A stretch of DNA of 64,000 bases from Ignavibacteria bacterium UBA7675 (lineage in GTDB: Bacteria; Bacteroidota; Ignavibacteria; Kapaibacteriales; UB7675): the NCBI GenBank assembly GCA_002483085.1, contig DLHF01000026.1, forward strand, positions 43,241 through 107,240, in the 5' to 3' direction. The notes below the pieces were generated by a model, which saw nothing but the letters and a program-made list of their open reading frames with translations, had not been told where the DNA came from and ran no database searches. The position numbers and the translations under genes were made by a program. Every line of letters starts with the position of its first letter. Position 1 is the first letter of the stretch. Shown in pieces: positions 59,837 to 64,000 of the stretch.

Positions 59837-61120
59837 TTATGAAACAGCATGTTCGAGTCCGAACGCCTTCAGGCAGTGTCGTATCCGGGGTGTATCGGGT
59901 ACTTCATAGAGCACAGTGGCATCACCTGCCACTACAGCGGGGGCGAGCATTGCCAGAGCGATTGATTCATCGTCGTAGCAGGCCACACCAGCACCGCACA
60001 GCGAAGCGCCACGCAGTGTAAATCCGTCGTCGTGCTCTTCTACTTCGGCTCCAAAGCCCGCCAAACCGTCGACAATCGCGGCAATCCAGTCGCAACGGTT
60101 CTGCCGTATGTCGATGGCATCGCGCACTTCGAGCTCTACGGGCAGCCCGGCGCACAGCGATGCAATCAGGGGCAACGAGGATTTCAGACGCCGGGTTTCT
60201 GCGCCACGCAGTTCGATGCGCGCAGGTAGTTCCACAGGAGAAGCCAGATGAATACTGCCAACTTCGTTGTTCCAGCTTCCAGCCCGCACAACCGACAGCG
60301 AGGAAGAAAATTGCTGTAGGAAGGAAAATACCGACCCGCGCGTAGTGTTTACAGGTGTGTGGCTGCCGGTGTACGGCCTGCCAGAAAGAGCAGAAGCCAC
60401 CAAGAGTACATCGGTCAGCACGGCGTCGAAGGGAACGGACTCATTGCCGAATGGCTCGATGTCCTGCGGTACAATTTCCACGCTGTGCCTGCCATTGTCT
60501 TCGCGCACATCAGCACAAGTAAGCAGGTGTTCGATGTGCGACACAGACGCCGTCGGCTCGCGGATCAGCGATGTCTCTTCTGCAAACAGCGAGGCGAGCA
60601 AAAGCGTGAGCTTTAGGTAAAAATTTGGCAATGGGAAGTCGAACCGGGCTGGCCGAACAGCAGATGGGCCAAACACGTGCAGCGGCGGCGTGTGTTTATA
60701 GGTAGAAGCAATATGAACGCCCATCTCCGCAAGGGGTTCGATAATCCGCACAAGCGACCGGCGGGCAAGTTGTCCCTGTGCTTCGATCACAGTCTCGCCT
60801 TCTATACCGCATGCAAGTCCTGCCAGAATGCGTATCACAAGGCCACTGTCGCCTGCATGTATCGGCTCGGACGGAGCTCGGAGCCCAGAGCGCCCCACGC
60901 CTTTGACCGCTACCCTGTCGTGCTCGCGGCGGATTGGCACGCCCATAGCAGACAGTGCGTTGGTAAGAAGGCGGATATCGTCGGTATCGGGCACACCGCT
61001 GAGTTCGCTCTTGCCCACAGCAATGGCCGAAATCGAAATTGCAAGCGCGGAAAGGAGTTCATCACCGTAAAACGGGAACGGCACAGGTGGCTCTATGGGC
61101 TGTAAAATTTCAATTGTCAT
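59837..61120 (-). CDS. EPSP-synthase-like protein lacking catalytic motifs
   Basis: This 427-residue protein follows the EPSP synthase (AroA) fold along its length: SGVPDTDDIRLLTNALSAMG after the first motif, ILAGLACGIEGET, then RRSLVRIIEPLAEMGVHI, and late IAAIVDGLAGFGAEVEEHDD. The key residues are changed, however. The N-terminal GDKSISHR motif is GDELLSAL (19-26), GNAGTxxR is GDSGLVIR (90-97), KExDR is NRCDW near 342 and DHRxAM is DESIAL near 381. These sites bind shikimate 3-phosphate and PEP, so normal EPSP synthase activity is unlikely. It may be a pseudoenzyme or have a new substrate. No aro genes are nearby. Confidence 0.75.
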   Translation of the reverse strand: MTIEILQPIEPPVPFPFYGDELLSALAISISAIAVGKSELSGVPDTDDIRLLTNALSAMGVPIRREHDRVAVKGVGRSGLRAPSEPIHAGDSGLVIRILAGLACGIEGETVIEAQGQLARRSLVRIIEPLAEMGVHIASTYKHTPPLHVFGPSAVRPARFDFPLPNFYLKLTLLLASLFAEETSLIREPTASVSHIEHLLTCADVREDNGRHSVEIVPQDIEPFGNESVPFDAVLTDVLLVASALSGRPYTGSHTPVNTTRGSVFSFLQQFSSSLSVVRAGSWNNEVGSIHLASPVELPARIELRGAETRRLKSSLPLIASLCAGLPVELEVRDAIDIRQNRCDWIAAIVDGLAGFGAEVEEHDDGFTLRGASLCGAGVACYDDESIALAMLAPAVVAGDATVLYEVPDTPRIRHCLKAFGLEHAVS

Positions 61121-61341
61121 TGGCAGTTTTTTCCACCATAATGTTGTTCGTAAAACGTCGTAGTTTCATAACTTGAAGGAATCTCGCAGCGCATTCATTC
61201 GTCTGTTCCGCGCAATAAGACGGGGTTTGTTCCCTGCTATGAGCGCAGCGCCTGTCGTGTGCTCCGGGGGATATTCTCTCCGGAAAAGCGCGGGATAGTT
61301 CCTTCTACAGAACTGCAATCATACAAAAAATAGCTCAATCT

Positions 61342-63855
61342 ATGCCTACATTCGTGAGTATAGCGCTGCCAATTCCGGCACCTAAACAGTTCACCTACGC
61401 CGTACCGGATACGATGGTGCAGCCGCATCTTGTTGGTGTACGTGCACTTGTGCCATTCGGCAAACGCACGCTTACAGGTATCATTGTAGAAACTGGCGTT
61501 CCAGCCGTGCCCAAAGCGCGCGAAGTGTTGGAGCTGTTAGACACAGAGCCGGTGTTCACCATCCCTCTGCTGAAGTTCACTCGCTGGGTTGCCGACTACT
61601 ACATGACGTCGTGGGGCGAAACTCTGCGTGCCGCGCTGCCCGTCGGTATGTCGCCCGAGAGCGTTATGCGCGTGCAAACCAATATGAGCATCACCGAAGA
61701 AGAGCTTATCGAAATGGACAAAAAAGCGCCGCGCCGCGCTGAGCTTCTGCGCCAGCTCATCCAGCACAAAGGCGATATTACTGTGGGATTTTTAGAAAAA
61801 ACTCTCGGTGTCACAAGCCTGAGCTCGCAGCTTGAAGCATTGGAGCAGCTCGGCTTTATTGAGCGGGTACGGGCCGTAGAAGTCGATATGCGCCCCAAAA
61901 CCCAAAAGGCTCTTGCTGTGGCAGCCGACCTGATCGGCGATTCGGAGACATTTCGGCAGGTGCTAGACGAGCTCGATAGCTCAGCTCCCAAGCAGGCGCT
62001 GCTGCTCGGACATGTGTTCGTCTACCAGTCGCACCACACTGAACCGCTGCTCACCGCCGATGCTCTGCGCGATACTAAAGTGTCGGCCTCGGCAGTAAAA
62101 GCTCTCGCCGATAAGGGATTGATTTACGAATATGAAACGGAGATATTTCGCGGCGAAAAAGTGTCGGAAGACAGCCTCCTACAGCGCGACGAATCGAATG
62201 TGCAATACACCATTGAGCAGCAGCATGTGCTTGATAAAGTGTACGAGGCCATCGACGAAAAAACCTTCAAGCCTTTTCTCGTGCACGGCGTAACAGGCAG
62301 CGGCAAAACGCTTATCTATATCGAAGCCATACGCCGAGTACTGGCACAAGGCCGCGCCGCACTACTGTTAGTGCCAGAGATCTCGCTCACGCCGCAGCTC
62401 ATCGACAGGTTTCGCGCTTTTTTCGGAAAAGACTTCGCGGTGTTCCACAGCCGTATGTCGGCTGGTGAACGCTACGACGCATGGCGAGCAACACGCCGGG
62501 GCGATGTGCGCCTTGTGGTTGGTGCACGCTCGGCAATATTTGCTCCGCTCGATAATGTGGGCATTATTATCGTCGATGAAGAGCACGAGCCTTCCTACAA
62601 GCAAGATGCTCCGGCACCGCGCTACAACGCACGCGACTGTTCAATTATTCGCGGGTCGATGGAGCATGCAGTGGTGATTCTCGGTTCGGCAACGCCGTCG
62701 CTGGAAAGTATGTACAATGCACGCAGTGGAAAATATCACCTGTTGGAGATTACTACCCGCGCCGACAACGCCCAGCTTCCGTCGATTAGCATTGTGGATA
62801 TTATCGAAAACCGAAAGAAGAAGAGAATGCGCGGCTCGTTCTCTCAAACGCTGCTCGACGCCATTGCCGATAGGCTTCAAAAGAAAGAAGGTATTATTCT
62901 GCTGCACAATCGGCGTGGTTTTGCTTCGCGATTAGAATGCACCGACTGTGGCAATATTCCTATGTGCCCGCACTGCTCGGTAGCGCTTACATTCCACAAG
63001 TATGCCGACAACCTGCGCTGCCACTACTGTGGCTACAGTACAAAAGCACCACACACATGCCCGGAATGTGGTTCGCTGGAACTCCGCGAAGTAGGCTCGG
63101 GCACTCAGCGCGTTGAAGACGAACTGCACAAGACACTCGAAGAAATGGGACTCAAAGCGGAAATCCAGCGTATGGACCTCGATACAACGTCGCGCAAGGG
63201 TTCGCACCGCACTATGCTCGGCAAGTTCTCGCGTGGGGAAACCGATATTCTCATCGGCACGCAGATGGTGTCGAAAGGATTGGATTTTGCACGGGTAACG
63301 CTCGTGGGCGTGGTCAATGCCGATATTCAGCTTTATCTACCGGATTTTCGTTCGTCGGAGCGCACATTCCAGCTTCTTACCCAAGTGTCGGGTCGCGCTG
63401 GGCGAAGTAGCCAATACGCAGGCGATGTTATCATCCAGACAACGCACCCGCGCCATCAAGCTATTCTCGCAACTATTACTGCCAGCTACGATATGTTCTA
63501 CAACGACGAATTGCAGCAGCGCAAAGACGCTTTGTACCCACCATTTACACGCTTCTGCCTTATCGAATTTTCGGGGAAAAACGAGGAAACTGTGCACCAG
63601 CAAGCGCATCACTTTGCCCACTATTTGCCCACGCAGCACAAAGCATTTATCAAACTCGGCCCAGCAATACCTTCGATTGCGCGGCTGCGTTCGGAGCACA
63701 GGCGCATTATTGTGCTGAAGAACATGAAACACGTAGACCCCTCCGGCGGGCTCATGCGCGAGGCATTGCACAATGCCTTTGCTGCTTACCACCAGAAGCA
63801 TCCTTCCACAGCCGTGCACATCAAAGTAGATATCGACTCGTTCGGAATAGTGTAA
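61342..63855 (+). CDS. priA: Primosomal protein N' (replication restart helicase)
   Basis: This 837-residue superfamily 2 helicase rebuilds replication forks. The 3'-DNA-binding domain occupies about 1-105 (SIALPIPAPKQFTYAVPD). Walker A is GVTGSGKT at about 316-323, followed by LVPEISLTPQLI, IIVDEEHEPSYKQD (DEEH) and ILGSATPSLESMY. Eight zinc-binding cysteines lie in about 533-578 (CTDCGNIPMCPHC, CHYCGYSTKAPHTCPECG). Helicase motifs V-VI follow (GTQMVSKGLDFARV, QVSGRAGRSSQY). A winged-helix part and the C-terminal domain are also present. ATG 61342 is the first start in the frame that keeps the DNA-binding domain complete. Confidence 0.95.
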   Translation: MPTFVSIALPIPAPKQFTYAVPDTMVQPHLVGVRALVPFGKRTLTGIIVETGVPAVPKAREVLELLDTEPVFTIPLLKFTRWVADYYMTSWGETLRAALPVGMSPESVMRVQTNMSITEEELIEMDKKAPRRAELLRQLIQHKGDITVGFLEKTLGVTSLSSQLEALEQLGFIERVRAVEVDMRPKTQKALAVAADLIGDSETFRQVLDELDSSAPKQALLLGHVFVYQSHHTEPLLTADALRDTKVSASAVKALADKGLIYEYETEIFRGEKVSEDSLLQRDESNVQYTIEQQHVLDKVYEAIDEKTFKPFLVHGVTGSGKTLIYIEAIRRVLAQGRAALLLVPEISLTPQLIDRFRAFFGKDFAVFHSRMSAGERYDAWRATRRGDVRLVVGARSAIFAPLDNVGIIIVDEEHEPSYKQDAPAPRYNARDCSIIRGSMEHAVVILGSATPSLESMYNARSGKYHLLEITTRADNAQLPSISIVDIIENRKKKRMRGSFSQTLLDAIADRLQKKEGIILLHNRRGFASRLECTDCGNIPMCPHCSVALTFHKYADNLRCHYCGYSTKAPHTCPECGSLELREVGSGTQRVEDELHKTLEEMGLKAEIQRMDLDTTSRKGSHRTMLGKFSRGETDILIGTQMVSKGLDFARVTLVGVVNADIQLYLPDFRSSERTFQLLTQVSGRAGRSSQYAGDVIIQTTHPRHQAILATITASYDMFYNDELQQRKDALYPPFTRFCLIEFSGKNEETVHQQAHHFAHYLPTQHKAFIKLGPAIPSIARLRSEHRRIIVLKNMKHVDPSGGLMREALHNAFAAYHQKHPSTAVHIKVDIDSFGIV

Positions 63856-63882
63856 GGCTCTCGGCGATCTCCGCCTTTTTTT
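63854..63882 (+). terminator. Rho-independent terminator after priA
   Basis: AAGGC and GCCTT, with the alternative inner GGCG-ATCTC-CGCC, form a stem directly after the stop codon, followed by seven T. The hairpin is short but the U-tract is good. Confidence 0.7.
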
Positions 63883-63935
63883 GTGGCACGGGCATCGCTG
63901 CGGCGCCCATCCTGCCGCTGTCACCGGTCTATTAG
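63881..63935 (+). repeat. Dispersed intergenic repeat, left module (copy I)
   Basis: GGCACGGGCATCGCTGCGGC, then CCGCTGTCACCGGTC, is related to 57350-57392 and to 10705-10749. Only the left module is present before the sequence becomes AT-rich. From 63936 to the window end I see no supportable feature. Confidence 0.5.
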
Positions 63936-64000
63936 ATTGTCATAATCGAAAAAGTGGATTAGTTTAGAAGCACAATGAAGCCCAGCAAGCAAGCCGCAGG

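Overview
The window is a dense, single-chromosome stretch from a Gram-negative, menaquinone-using bacterium. LPS genes (Kdo transferase, LptB, heptosyltransferase-like GT9), three secreted proteins with type IX secretion (T9SS) sorting tails, and a TAnnTTTG promoter in front of the rpsU locus all point to the Bacteroidota/Chlorobiota side of the tree. A Kapabacteria- or Ignavibacteria-like genome is my best guess, but no 16S or marker set is present to prove it. I see no tRNA, rRNA, CRISPR array, insertion sequence or integrase.

Layout. 1-3036: the end of a menaquinone operon (menB-menC-menE). 3291-6973: an accessory patch with two different ATPase-plus-partner modules facing each other, an RloA/RloB-like pair whose RloB has an in-frame TGA, and a second AAA ATPase overlapping a small acidic-motif protein; they look like phage-defence modules. 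7160-10549: a VWA / MoxR-type ATPase / ferredoxin-NADP reductase operon. 10848-20638: surface-glycan genes (membrane glycosyltransferase, GT4 enzymes, flippase, deacetylase, UDP-GlcNAc 2-epimerase), interrupted by a DUF5996 / UBP zinc finger / DinB group on the other strand. 20626-25545: a NAGPA-type glycosidase, a small membrane protein, an enoyl-CoA hydratase and Kdo transferase. 25623-28664: four minus-strand genes, three of them paralogous phage-tail-collar proteins. 29023-30606: a large helical protein. 30797-38792: three large secreted IgGFc-binding-like T9SS cargo proteins. 39382-51205: phosphoglucose/phosphomannose isomerase, aspartate kinase, a YfhO-like membrane protein and several glycosyltransferases. 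51518-56669: a small basic protein and rpsU with a clear promoter and terminator, then a one-domain and a three-domain GT2-TPR protein. 56725-63855: secreted peroxiredoxin, htrA-lptB, an EPSP-synthase-like protein that has lost its active-site motifs, and priA.

Much of the window serves the cell envelope: making activated sugars (wecB, isomerase), adding and flipping sugars (GT2, GT4, GT9, GT39-like, YfhO, Wzx-like), building and exporting LPS (waaA, lptB), guarding the periplasm (htrA, secreted peroxiredoxin), and displaying large secreted proteins.

The strongest unexplained signals are: (i) a dispersed intergenic repeat family, seen in both orientations at eight or more places, whose core is a palindrome with compensatory base changes; (ii) the EPSP-synthase homologue without catalytic residues; (iii) the triplicated GT2-TPR protein with a decayed middle domain; (iv) the paired ATPase modules; (v) the tail-collar array with no other phage genes nearby. 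Functions were assigned by reading motifs by eye; no database search was run.
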